Assembly: GCF_016545825.1 (NCBI RefSeq)
Contig: NC_052618.1
Location: forward strand, 36,402,196-36,466,195
Direction: 5' to 3'
From: Eucalyptus grandis
Lineage: Eukaryota; Streptophyta; Magnoliopsida; Myrtales; Myrtaceae
Length of the DNA: 64,000 nucleotides
Below are positions 21,977-33,410 of the stretch, piece by piece. The position numbers and the translations under genes were made by a program. The notes beneath the pieces are model-generated. The model did not search any database. It had not been told where the DNA came from and was given only the letters and a program-made list of their open reading frames with translations. The number at the start of each line of letters is the position of its first letter. Positions within the stretch are counted from its first letter, which is position 1.

Positions 21977-24180
21977 TGTTGACACCTAAAATTTTAATTA
22001 GGTTTAATTAGGTTAGGTTTTAGATAACAAAACCAAATAAGTAGCAAAAACAACAAAAAAATAGTAAAAACAAAAGAAAAGAAAAACAAAAGCACCCCCA
22101 TTTTCTTCACGTGGGCTTGTGCGGCTTGGCCCCACCCTCTTTCTCTCTCCTTCTTCCCTCTTCTTCTTCCTCGCTCCATCTTTCTCCGCCTCTGTAGTTC
22201 ACGCACGGTGGCCGGCGACGCGCGCGAAGGACGGCCTACGGCCGAGGGGAGTAGGCCGACGTCGGCCGGAGAGGATAAGATCAGGCGCCATTAATGCCGA
22301 GCGAGCTTCGCTGAAAGCTCGATGGGACACCGGTTCGGCCGAGCGAAACCGGTGGGTAAGCCGGAGGCCGGCGACCGAACCCCTCCGTCGACCGGAGTTC
22401 CTTCGCCTATAAATAGGTGGCCGCAAGCATCGTTGGAGGGTGTGGCGAGCTCGGAGATCCTTCACCGAGAGACATCGGGAAGGGTTGAAGGGCGAGCGCG
22501 AGAGAGCTCGAGTCGCGAGCTCGGCCCGCCTTCCACCGAGAGACTTCGAGGAAGGCCGGCGGCGAGTGACTTCGAGAGGTCGATCCGCCGGTGGAGGCTC
22601 GGATCTGGCCTGAGTGAGGAGAAATCAAGGCCGAGGAGGGTCCGGCCGAGTAGATCTGGTTTTTTTTGCTGCTGTTGCCGTCGGACGCCGTTCAAGTCCC
22701 GACGCCGTCGCCTCGAAGGGTTTGTTGTTGTGTTTCCCCCGTGCGAGCCATTGCTGTGATCGATCCGCCAAAGCCGCGCCGGATCGGGAGGCTGAGTTGC
22801 CACCGTCGTAGCCACCGCCGCGCCACCGTTCGCCGTTCAAGTTTGCCGTCACGGACAGGTAACGAATCGTCACCACCGCCGTCGATCGCGTTATCGCCGT
22901 CGCATTCCCCTCTTGGACCACGTCGCCACCAACCACACCGGCGCCACCGTGTTGTTGCTCGTCCTCGCCGTCCCCGTAGGCGGTTTGTTACCATCGCCAC
23001 CGCCGTCGCCGCCAGTAATGCCTCGGTTTTTCCTCCCTTGGCGCCGCGGGATTTGCAAACCCTAGGGTTTGCGATTTTCCGGGTCGCCGAATCGGAGCCG
23101 GGTTGGCGAGTCGGGTAGGGTTTTGCGAGGCCAAGGGAGGTTGGAAGCCGGGTCGTGGAGTCGGATCCGGGTCGGCGAGTCGGGTAGGGTTTCCGTGATT
23201 ATTGGGCGGCGGAAATCCGGTTCGGCGAATCGGGTAGGGTTTCGCCGAACCGGGTCAATGGGTCGGCCCGGTTCTTTCGAAAGCGGGCTTTTGGGCCACG
23301 GCGTTGTTTTAGTAAGTAAAAAATAAAAAATAAAAAGGAGATGAAAAATCCGAGTCGGGCCCGCGTTTGGGTCGGCTGCCCGGTCGGACCCAACCCGCGG
23401 ATCCGACCGGGTCGGTTTTATTTTATTATTTTAATATAAAATAATAAATATTTTATTTCAAAAAAAAATCAAAAAGTGTTTTATTTTCAAAAAAAATATT
23501 AAAAATGTTTTAATTTCCAAAAAATCGAAAAATATTAAAAAATGTCGAAAAATGTTTTATTTTCTAAAAATCGAGAAAAATCAAAAAAATAATTTATTTT
23601 CCAAAATATTAAAAAAATATTTAAAAATATTTTATTTTCCGAAAATTCAAAAAATAAAAATATTCCATATTTTCCAAAAATGCCAAAATCCAAAAAATCC
23701 GAAATTTCATGAAAAAGCCAAAAATTCAGAAAAAGCCAAAAAGACTTGTATTTTTCCAAAAAAAAAAAAATCCAAAAAATCCCTTTTATGTCCAAAATGA
23801 GAAAAAGACTCAAAAATGTTTTTCCTCCAAAAATGTATGGAAAAATCCCTCAAAAATCCAAAAAGCCTTAGGGTTTAAACAAGATTAGGTACCGAAAGGG
23901 CATTAGTGATTAACTAGTGTAATCAAGTCCCCGATCCTAATTTCTCTGGTTGCGCAGGAGCGAGTATTTCTCCCGATACTTCGCTTAGGGTTTCTAATCG
24001 ACCCACCCCAAACCGATTAGTGGCGACTCCGTTTAAAATTAATTTACAGGTTAAAAACTCAAACTATTAAGTCGTGAATTGGCGGACTTGGGAGAGTCCG
24101 GGCTTAATAAATTCAGCCGAGCCATTAGCCTCCTTAGGCGCTCGTACCCGATTGCGGCGCGAGAAAAAGAGGTCGCGACA
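21977..24180 (+). repeat. 3' LTR of Tat element
   Basis: Full-length partner of the 5' LTR (2204 against about 2219 bases), ending TCGCGACA and followed by the AGAAT target copy. Its TATA box is at 22408-22415. Short open frames inside it, such as one at 22322-22759, mirror those in the 5' LTR and carry no known domain. Confidence 0.95.
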
Positions 24181-24185
24181 AGAAT

Positions 24186-24285
24186 ATCGTACACGTGATC
24201 AATACGTGATAAGAGAAATCCAAAGTGGTCTCTTCCTTCATCTGTTCTTCCTATTCTTTTTCATTTTCTGACATGGTATGAAAGC
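24186..24285 (+). mobile_element. Copia LTR, right part, with primer-site-like sequence
   Basis: Continues the LTR split by the Tat insertion. It ends TTTTCTGACA at 24273, and TGGTATGAAAGC follows at 24274-24285, two mismatches from the tRNA-iMet primer site TGGTATCAGAGC. This implies that the host was the 5' LTR of a plus-strand copia element. No copia coding sequence is recognisable downstream, so the body is truncated or very decayed. Confidence 0.55.
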
Positions 24286-24529
24286 ACCGTTTCCTCGCCT
24301 AGCTTCTGCAGCTTTGTTGCTGTTTTTCTCACTCCATCCAACTCTTCTAGCCTTGTTGTTATAGGATGCACTAACCTGTAGAACAAGGTTAGCACTCCGC
24401 CATGGAAATTAGCATTTGCAACAAAACAAAACAAAAAAGCGCATCCCTCCTCACTACTCATTTTGATGAACCATTCAAGGAAAAATATTGAATAGTCACT
24501 GTAGTTCACTGCCTAAACGTCCAATGAAG

Positions 24530-24794
24530 TCACAATTGGGCCGCTATGCGTTGTGGCCGCCGCCACAACCGGTCTTAAACTTCTCTAACCTTCTCAATCT
24601 CTCGGCATTGTCTCATGTCACGGCCCTTCTGACTCAGCCGACCGAGAAACTATTCTTTACTCTTCACAGAACAATAGGCCGGATCAAGGGCGCTCCGATG
24701 ACCCCACCAAATGGGATCAGAGCACTTTGGTAAACTTGGCCCAAAGCCCATTTCGTTGCTGGCACGTAAAAATGATTTGTTGGGAGTGAGACAG
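24530..24794 (+). repeat. Dispersed repeat, inverted partner of 5930-6250
   Basis: It matches the reverse complement of 5930-6250, with shared words CACAACCGGTCTT, TCGGCATTG, GGGATCAGAGCACTT and TTGGCCCAAAGC. The frame ending at 24733 shares NGIRAL with the partner. If the Tat element is removed, the two copies lie only about 3 kb apart, head to head. Function unknown. Confidence 0.5.
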
Positions 24795-25068
24795 TAAGAT
24801 ACTTATGAGACCACTGCCAACTATTCTAAAAATTTAAACTGTTAGATGAAGATGCATGTTATATTATTTAAATACTCTAACACTTCCCCTCACGCTTAGT
24901 CTAGTCTTTTTGGAAATTTTTTGGGAAAGCAAATGGGGCCTGGTAAAATTTAAACTCAAGATCTCTAGCTCTTATACCATATGAGATTTTTGTGATATCG
25001 CGGCCAACTATTCTAAATACTTAAAACTATTAGATAAAAGCATAGTATATTATTTAAATACTCTAACA
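24795..25068 (-). mobile_element. TRIM (terminal-repeat retrotransposon in miniature)
   Basis: Two direct repeats of about 88 bases (24795-24882 and 24982-25068) share ACTATTCTAAA, TATTATTTAAATACTCTAACA and flanking words. Read on the minus strand, the right repeat is the 5' LTR (TGTTAGAG ... ATCTCA). It is followed by a primer site TGGTATAAGAGC, one mismatch from the tRNA-iMet site. Just before the left repeat (3' LTR) lies a purine tract, GTGAGGGGAAG. There is no coding sequence in the ~100-base interior. The 3' LTR outer end has drifted from TG..CA, and I could not confirm a target duplication. Confidence 0.75.
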
Positions 25069-25124
25069 GAGACAACTCTCTGGGAGGGAGCGAGGGAGAG
25101 AGGTTGTAGTAACTCACACTCTCT

Positions 25125-25349
25125 TTAAGCTTTGATCAACTTCACTGGTGAACAAACAATTGGCTTGATTAGGGCGATGGTGTCGAAGCTCTGCTGAAAT
25201 GGAAATGGACTCTTAACAGTCAAAGTGGATCTCTCCTGTGACCAAGAGTCGTCAGGAGTGTAAATCTTTCGATCATGGGCTTGAGAGGCAAGCTTGGTGC
25301 TCTCCTGATGAACAGAATGTTTTAAGTTTTTTAACAAATGAAGTTCCAT
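25125..25349 (-). other. Conserved short minus-strand reading frame, copy A
   Basis: A 74-codon frame on the minus strand shares LKNLKHSV, DRKIYT, SWSQERSTLTVKSPFPFQQS and FDTI with a minus-strand frame at 40331-40585 in the other duplicate. No stop or frameshift separates the two in the shared part. I do not recognise the family. It may be a surviving exon, a small protein, or chance openness of a young duplication. Start choice is not supported. Confidence 0.35.
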
Positions 25350-27664
25350 AAAAGTCCATAAACACTGTTAAATTGAAAAGTTGAGAATATCCATCCATGT
25401 TTCTAACCTAAAAATTCTATGTCATTAAAGAGAACAAAATGAATTTGAATAGCGAAGAGATCACCATAAAATGGGAATTAAGTGATGTGGCCCCTTGAGA
25501 ATTTTCTCATGATTCCCAATTTATTTTCAAAACTCATACGTTTTAATCTTATTACTATAAAAAATTCAAGTTACCTTATACATAAAAAAGAAATGCTCTA
25601 GAATAAAAGAATGATGCAATCTCTTCACAACTTTTTAATGAGGTTTATTTTTACCCAAAATTTCATTATTTATTGAATCGATAATTTTTTTTTGACAATT
25701 TTACAGGTATTTGGAAATCTAGAGCAACCATTCTTAATAATACTTAAATCTAACAAGGAAAAAAATTAGGTTTTCTCGCATTATCATTTCACTAATTAAA
25801 TTTGTCCGCCCAGGTTAATGATCAAGCTAGAGATTTGACAAATGTGAGTATAAGCGCACACAAGATGATGGTATCATACTCAAGGGATATCTAATGTTTA
25901 ACTTGAATTGTTGCATTATTAGAGATAATGCAATAGCAATCATATTTTTCACCTTAGATTGATATATCAATTTCATAAAAAGTGTCTAGATTAAAAAAGA
26001 AAATCATGTTATTGCAAAGTTGAAGATTACTCATGAGAAATTTATTGCCCAATTCATGTGAAAGTTACTTCTTATATTATCCCAAGTAAAATACAGTAAC
26101 AACGAAAACAAATGAAGGAGTTGTCATAACTTTGGCAACCTGAAATTCCTGCAAAGAAACTTTTTCTTTTTTAAATGATTGAGTAGTTATCTAAATTATG
26201 ATGTGTTAATGAAGAGCATATTATTGCTATTTGGTTCGGTTTTTGGGGAAATCCAAGTTAAAGGGTTCTTTTCGAAATACAAATCCCATTCGGTAAGATG
26301 CAATTGAAAAATGCATTGAGGCCAAAAAATAATTGGTGAGTCCTATTGAATCACATCCCCTCTACGTTGAGATATCCACGAAATTGGCAGCAACTTCCTT
26401 GCAAATGCTCGCCCCATGGACGTCAAAGAAAGCCGCTGAAGCAACGGCCCAAAGGGGAATAAAAAAAAATGTTGCAAGAGACGCTCTTTTAATGTCATAG
26501 ACGCGGTTTCAATTACGAAAAAAAAAAGAAGTACGACAGAGTAAGTGCCTTCATTACAATAAACTAGTAATGTACGTTTAGAGATGGTCGGTTCGACTGA
26601 AACGAACCAATAGAAGATCTCCTTCCAGGACCTCCGCCGAGATGTCTCCACGGAAAATGTGAACATGGACAGCAACGTTTCTTATTCGATCCTTGAGATG
26701 ATGCTTGGGAGGCCCCCATGGCGTCCCTCACGTTCAACCTGCCCTTCGGGCTTTGGCGCGAGTCACTTCCAACTTTTTGTTAAATGTATACTTGAGCATC
26801 CAACGCGCTTTAAGTTTTCACAATATATTAAACATGGACACCATATGTAATAAACTTGAATAACGTTTTAAATTCTGGCATGAAAAATGGAGAAAAAATA
26901 GTATTTTGGCTTTTGAAATGCATAAAGACACGTATGAATGCCTTGACCAATTTTAAATATCTCTATATCGGTTATCATTAACTCATTCGCTACATCCAAA
27001 TCATGAAATCGAAATGACTTAAAGACATGGTTCAATGTGAGAATTCCATGGGTAGAACCCCAAGTACAACACTTTATCAGAGGATCCAGTCTCTCCTTTC
27101 GACTGAAAGAAAAAATTCAATCTCTCCCTACCATGAAAACTCTAGATTCTACATTGATTCATGTTGCAGATAATTTTGAATCTAGGACAGATTCTGAAAA
27201 GAATTACTTATTTTCAGTACTTTTTTTTTTTTGGTCGGTACTTATTTTCAGTACTTTTAAAAGAAGAATTTATGATGCACAAAATGGAATAAATAATGAG
27301 GAACCAAACTTTTATCTTATTATTATCATGTGTAAGGCTCAAGGCGAGGCTCCGATAAATATTTGGTCGGAGCAACTAAGAGGGGACACATTGAGATCGA
27401 TTTCTAAAATTCATGGGTCAAGTTGCAAAAGTTAAACCTTATACGAAAACTTGGGAGGCGAAATGCAATTTTCCCGCGGTTCATGTCCATACTATTAATA
27501 TTTGAATGCCCACTCGCCATAGGATCCCTTAGAATTACTATATTCTTAAAGAGAATAAAATAGAATCGAATAGTGGGGAGATGACCATGATTATCAATAG
27601 TGCAATGTCCTCTCCTGAGAATTTTTCTCATGATTCTTGATTTATTTTTAAAACTCAAATATTT

Positions 27665-28370
27665 CAACCATTTACCAATTTACTTCTAAGCATTTTAATG
27701 AGTTGTCAATTTGGTCCTAAATCTTTTAATGATTTGTTAATTTTGTCTTACTAGCCAATTTTGGTCGGAAATAGCTAATGTAACGGTTTAATCAACGTTG
27801 GCCATTTTATGTAACATGGCGGCACTAACGTAAACAATATTTTACATATTTTAATTTTTTTTGTATTTATTAATACGTTTTAAAACTTTTTTCATTTTTC
27901 CTTTCCTTCTTCCTCTAGCCGGTTATCGTTGAGCCTCCCTTGAGGCTAGCAAGGCTCCACCTCACCAAATCCGACGAGGGTGAGCCTTGCCCAACCACTA
28001 ATGAAGCTCAACCTCGCCCAACAATTACTAGGTGGAGCCTCGCTAGCCAAACCATTGAAGAGGTGACTAGCCACATGAAGAAGAGTTGAAAAAAGGAAAG
28101 GAAAGGAAAAAAATGTAAAATATAAAAAAGTATCTACGTTAGAATCAATTGTGTCATGTAAGATAGCTGGCATTGACTAGAATGCCATGTTAGCTTGGCT
28201 GAAAAGACTAAATTGACAAATCATTAAAAGACTTTAGACTAAATTGGCAACTCATCAATAAATTTAGAACTAAATTGACACAATTAAAATGCCTGGGACT
28301 AAAAAGGTTTAGGATTAAATCGATACAATTAAAAAGGTTTAGGACTGAATTGGATACCGTACAATAGATT
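27665..28370. mobile_element. Long terminal-inverted-repeat element with GC-rich core (element B)
   Basis: The left arm (about 27695-27752: AATGAGTTGTCAATTTGGTC, TTTTAATGATTTGTTAATTT) is complementary to the right arm (about 28202-28275: AAATTGACAAATCATTAAAA, AATTGGCAACTCAT). At the right edge, AATTAAAA.GG.TTAGGACT words repeat about three times. The interior has a pyrimidine tract (27888-27916), a core of AGCCTCGC/GAGGCTAGC words, and a purine tract (28076-28118). Long inverted repeats suggest a MULE-like non-autonomous element. No transposase is present. Confidence 0.65.
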
Positions 28371-29024
28371 TAAGATTTTTTGAACAATTTTCCTTTTGCA
28401 ACTATACATGCGCCCACGGATGTGGTATTTTCTTTCGCATCTCAAACCTATCATGCTTCTTAATTTTGTCATAAAAAATCAATACTTTTAAATATTGTAA
28501 ATCCAAACCTATAGTTACATTATATAAATATCGCAAAAAAAGAAAACAGAAAAGACGAAATAAAACACACGAAAGAAGGGTGCGATCTCTTGACGAGTTT
28601 TTAACGAGGCTTACTTTTACTTGAACTTCCATTATAGGTTTATTTCGACGAGGTATCATACAAGAATAACAAACGAGCGATGGGAATTATGACATCATAG
28701 GCTACCTATAATACATGCAAAGAAATTTCTCAATTGACTATGACCAATATCACATAACATAAAATCTTTCCTTTGGAACATAATAGACTGTTAAATGTTC
28801 CCTTTACCTCATTATTTTCAATTTTTATTTTGTGAAGCTTCGCGACAAACTTAAATGAGTCGAAAAAAGGGGGAACTCGTGCTGGAGACAAAAACATCGG
28901 CCTTGCAAAAAGAAGAGGGAGAAGAAAAGGGGGGAGTGTTGCCTCTTGTTTTTTTTTTGTTTTTGTTTTTGTTTTTTTTTTTTTGCTCAATAGGAGTTTT
29001 GTTTAAACAACTAAGATATTTGAA

Positions 29025-29225
29025 TTAAAGGCTTTGTTCCATGAGAACATTTTCCTTATTTTTCGGCGCTCAATTCACTTAGGAAATGGGTTAACGGAAA
29101 ATGTTTTCCTGATCAACGGAAAATGTTTTCCTAATCAACGAAAAATTATGCTTAAATTCAAGAAAATAATTTTCTGAAAAACTCAGAAAACATTTTTCAA
29201 AATATATTTAGGTATTGGCGTTTAG
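29025..29225. repeat. MITE-type repeat (GAAAATGTTTTCC family)
   Basis: TTTGTTCCATGAGAACATTTTCC at the left and several GGAAAATGTTTTCCT words relate this to the fragments at 4240-4770 and 63945-64000. The end near 29205-29215 repeats the motif in reverse orientation (GAAAACATTTTTC). Confidence 0.4.
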
Positions 29226-29580
29226 ACCTAAAGCACTACATTTAAACACGGGAACCTTAACACTGGTTCTCGAATCTCCAAGACTCGGGTTGGGTCCATC
29301 AAGAGGCCCATTGAGGTCAGGACGAAGCCTCTAGCACATGGGTACAAGTCCATGAAGACTAGTCCTAGGTCCATTGAGGCTAAACTCAGAACCCTAGTTC
29401 CTAGGCCCTCGACGCCTATGCTTGGGTCCATCAAGGTCAGATTCGAACTCCTAGTGCTTGAGCTTGCACCCATAAAGGTTGGGTTCGAGCTCTAAAGCTC
29501 GAGCTCTAGTCCCTAGTACTCAAGCTTGAGTTCACAAAGACCATACATGAGTTGTTAGGGCTCGGGCTCAGATTCTTGAT
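29226..29580. repeat. Degenerate tandem repeat, GGGTCCAT(C/T)AAG type
   Basis: Loose units of about 50-60 bases contain GGGTCCATCAAG, GTCCAT.GA.G, TGAGCTTG and CCTAG words. Divergence is high. No coding meaning is apparent. Its position between a MITE fragment and element C suggests the inside of a larger composite repeat. Confidence 0.5.
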
Positions 29581-29654
29581 TAATGAAATATTCATTCTAA
29601 TAAAAAAATAATTTTTTTAAATTGAATCTTTAAATATTTTTTAAAAATCCATTT

Positions 29655-29770
29655 TTAATTGTTTTTTTTTCTTTTTTCTTTTGCCCTAGCTGATTGTCAG
29701 CTATTGCTGTGGCCAACGATGGGCCAAAGAAGAAGAAAAAAGAAAGAGAAAGTGAAGAAAAAGAAAAAGT
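29655..29770. mobile_element. Small pyrimidine/core/purine element (element C)
   Basis: A T/C run (about 29658-29685) is followed by a ~43-base core (GCCCTAGCTGATTGTCAGCT ... GATGGGCC) and an A/G run (29727-29768). This is the same design as elements A and B in miniature. The flanking runs are complementary and could form a hairpin. Confidence 0.4.
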
Positions 29771-31000
29771 AATAATAAAAAAATCAAAATTGTCACATTT
29801 GCCATACCGAGCCAAAAGTTTAGCATGCTTTTTCTTGATCCTACGTTAGTGGCTTTCTCCAGTTTTGGACACTAGGGTCTATGCCGGTATCAACCCTATC
29901 GCCTCCCTCCAGGTGATGGGGGCGTCGACGACTTACAGTGACTTTCGCTTTCCGGATCACCTTTATAGCCTAAGTATTTGCTTTTCATCGCTGTCGCGAC
30001 TTGTCGCGCCACACGTTTTGGTACAGTTCATTCCATTAGATGATACAGGAGAGCCTTATGAAATCGAGCTGAGCATCTCCAGACTGAGACTTAGATCATA
30101 CTCATATCTTCTTTTCTTCGTTTTTTTTTTTCTGGTCGAAGAAATAATTCAATTCTATGTTTTATTGTTTTAAATAAAGCCAAAATCTTTCTTTTTTTCC
30201 GAGCAATCTCCATGTGCGATTTCCAGAGAGCACAGACATTCCATGAGGCCGAACTAAGAGGAATATAGGTACACAACCATGAAATTAGCGAATAATTTAC
30301 TATTTTTCAAAGATTACTAGAGAAAAGTTAAAATTAACTATTTTTCAAAGATTACTAGAGAAAAGTTGGGGACGTAAAGCTCATCATGTGAGTTCAATGA
30401 TGAAAACGGTGTCTCAATCGGACGAGGGAGTGAGCAAATCGGCCAGAGCCACCTGCGAGAGTAACGCGCTAGGTCGAGGGATTTTTCGATTTTTTTTTAT
30501 TTGGTGCGGACGTAGGAATTTTTCATTTTGGAAAGCGTACTGATGCATGTCGGGAGAAATTCTAGGATCGAAGTTCATCCCTAAAATTTACAAAACAATC
30601 CCTCACTAGATGTCCTGTTTTTTCAAACATGCCGTGCATGAAAATTGAGCCCTTCGAGGTGGAGGATCTTTTGTCATTTTCACACGTGAGAAGGAAGATA
30701 ATTCTTTGGGGTTTCTTACGGTAGTTTTCACGTTGGTCTCTGTGCTTCTTTGTTATGGGCAGAAGTGATCATGAAGAGGGTTCTCCAATTGTATTTAGTG
30801 GGTAAGTTCAAGGAAACTCTACTTTATTATGAGTCTTTTGCACTTTTAATTAGTTTTCAACAAAAATTATGTCCCTAATTAATATTTGTTTATAGACCAG
30901 CAATTTACTACTATTCACTAGTACTAATCATTGATAACAAGCGAGATTTTTTAATGCATCCGATGAAGATGAGTCTAGTCAATCAAACGCTTTTGAGTCA

Positions 31001-32487
31001 TCCTCCGTAGGCGATTCGGCAGCCCTGCCTTTGGAGGGAATTGTTAAAAAGCGAACAACCGCAAAGACTTTTGCCTCCACATGGTGGATGACTCCGATGA
31101 AACGAAAGTCACAATACCTCGGAAGACTTTTGACGTTCGTGCCTCAATCTAGCAACACTTTAATCATAGAAAAGCTTGAACCAATCACCCTTACTTTCTG
31201 GACATGACCTGAAATTAGAGTGAAGTCTTTGAGAAAAATGTTAAAGAAATGTTTGGCCCCCATTTGACCCTACAACAAAAAACTTTTCACCAAAATCATT
31301 CTTCAATGTTTATTAGAGGAGACAGATTTCATGGCGATTTCAAACGAGAAATATCACAAGTGTACAAGGAAAAAGCTTTACGTCACATGGGATAGATAAT
31401 ACACAAACTTCGTTGGAATTTAATTGACGACAAAACTTGAGAATATAAAGATGTGATGTCCAAATTTAATTTGCGATGAAACACCAGAGTATTGCAGCAA
31501 AGATATTGGCGATGCAGGTCTAAAACTTACAATGGTGCAGGAATTAAAAGATAACATGTTTGTTTATGTGTAGGGGGAGGCATCCAGTAGACGAACACTA
31601 GTATTCGTAAGGCTCACGACATAACCTCTCAAGAGCAGTTCTTCCATAGCCGTTGCCATGCTTTCACCGAAAGTCTTGCCCCTATATTTTCATGATGGCA
31701 TGATCTTAACTTTAGGTGGATGCTCCCTTAAGATCGCTTATTGATCCCCTGTGCGTATTTGCTGCCATATTAATTTTTCCTCCACAATTTGCTGGATTTC
31801 ATTGCCCTATTCACCAGTGGTTCCAAATTCGAAACACTATAATTAAATCTGGGCACCCTCTACATTTGCAATCTTCATTTGATGTCTTAATCGGTAACCT
31901 ATCATCCCTTTTAATGGATATCTTTGCCAATTAACTTTGCCATGATAATCTTCACCACACACCCTCATTTATCGACAGTCGATTCATGGTCATTGATGTA
32001 CATTAATATTGATAACGGTTCTTATAGTCATCGACAATGTTTCACGTGTCTGATAATTACTTGTGATTTAGTCACGCGCCCACTTGCATCAATGAATTGG
32101 TTAATTGTTGGTGTAAATATATGCCTCCTTTTAAAAGAATTAAATGTGATTTTGATTCTTTTAAATATTCAAAAACAAACAAGTATTTTCCCTTTGGATA
32201 GTACAGGGTGCGTATTGTACCTCTAACGCTTCATACTCCACGCTATGACGACTATTTCCCTCCACGTTGTAGGATTTTGACACGTCACTTCAATCAACAC
32301 GATTGACCAATTGTCATCATTACAAATCATAACTTTTCGGATCGTTGTCCTCTAAATTGTTGCTCTATTTGGAGAAGGGTAAGATTGGCCAAGATTTGAT
32401 TTTTATCCTCCTTTCTTCTTCGTCCTATTTTAAAAGCTCATTAGAAAAATACATACAGTTTAGTCTAAAGGACTTTAAATAAATGCA
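31001..32487. other. Intergenic stretch, no recognised gene
   Basis: No domain or repeat is identified. A minus-strand frame near 31560-31700 reads somewhat protein-like (KTFGESMATAMEELLLRGY) but belongs to no family I recognise and is soon interrupted. Confidence 0.35.
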
Positions 32488-32938
32488 AAGGCCGTTTGGT
32501 AAACTATACTTTGAGAAGCAGCTTTAAAAGAAATGATATTTGGTATAATAACACATTTGAAAAGCTCTTTGGATGATTACTATTAGTTATTTTTATTTGT
32601 TTAAAATTGAAAAAAATAATGTATGCAACTTTTTAAATATAAATTTTGACGATAATACTAAAAAAATCGAATACATATATAATTTTTTTAAAAAAGACCA
32701 AACCCTTCATCGGAATTTTTAATTTTTATTTTCTTAAAAAAATCCTTCATTGTAAAAAATTATATCTAAAAAGTTGCATACATCATTTTATTTGTTTAAA
32801 ATTAAAAAAAACTATACAACTTTTTAAATATAAATTTGAAAATAATGTTAAAAAGTCAAATACATACATATATATAATTAAAAAAAAAAGACCAAACCCT
32901 TTGTTAGAATTTTTTAATTTTTATTTTTTTAAATTGAA

Positions 32939-33006
<68 letters not shown>

Positions 33007-33410
33007 TATGCAACTTTTTAAATATAAATTTTGACAATAATACTAAAAAAACAAATATATAAATAATTTTTTGAAAAAGACGAAATATATATACATATAT
33101 ATTTAGCATTATATATATTTGATTTTTTTTTCATTATTTTGGTATTTTAAAATATAATAACGATGGCAAAATCAGAAATTTGAAGAATGAGTAAAGGATA
33201 GTTTTAGAAGAAAAAAATAAGTTTCAGCATTTGGCCAAGTGCTGAAAGCTTAAAGCTAGTCCCTACTAGCATTGAGCTTTCAGCCTTCCTAGTGTTGACT
33301 TTCACTTGAAAGATACTTCAAAATGATTGCCAAACGATCCAGCATTTCCTCAAGGGGCTTTGGAGACTAAAAGCCCATTAGAAATGCTGAACCAAACGCA
33401 CCCTAAACCC
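32488..33410. mobile_element. Non-autonomous inverted-repeat element around an AT-rich interior
   Basis: The left end GGCCGTTTGGTAAAC is matched in reverse by ACCAAACGCACC at the right end (about 33390-33402). Subterminal words for AAGCAGC and AGTGCTGAAAGCTT occur inside. The ACCAAACG core resembles that of element A, suggesting related hAT-like termini. An internal ~200-base segment (GACCAAACCCTT ... TTTAAATATAAATTT) is repeated two or three times. No transposase. Confidence 0.5.
32940..33005. repeat. (AAT)n microsatellite
   Basis: About 22 uninterrupted AAT units lie inside the AT-rich element. The orientation is opposite to the long ATT array at the left edge of the window. Confidence 0.95.

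Larger units (their letters stand above)
8574..24180 (+). mobile_element. Ty3/gypsy retrotransposon, Tat lineage, 15.6 kb
   Basis: The element is bounded by two ~2.2-kb LTRs beginning TGTTGACACC and is flanked by AGAAT at 8569-8573 and 24181-24185. The last LTR base is ambiguous: the 5' LTR ends GACG and the 3' LTR GACA, and a six-base AAGAAT repeat is also possible. Order inside: primer site, gag remnant, protease, linker, displaced gag knuckle, RT, RNase H, a second archaeal-type RNase H, integrase, then 4.7 kb of noncoding DNA with tandem arrays. A second RNase H domain and a long 3' noncoding region are known traits of the Tat lineage (Ogre/Retand and relatives). Coding parts are broken by frameshifts and stops, so this copy cannot move by itself. 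Confidence 0.92.
25125..31000. repeat. Segmental duplication, copy A (partner 40395-46480)
   Basis: Blocks in the same order and orientation match the second copy: 25130-26650 with 40395-42110, 28380-28820 with 44310-44720, and 29870-30060 and 30540-30830 with 45060-45470 and 46110-46380. By eye the matching blocks are about 80-90% alike and are separated by insertions private to each copy. Within the unit, sequence near 25810-25900 also resembles 44170-44250, so older internal repeats exist. No intact gene is visible. Confidence 0.8.
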
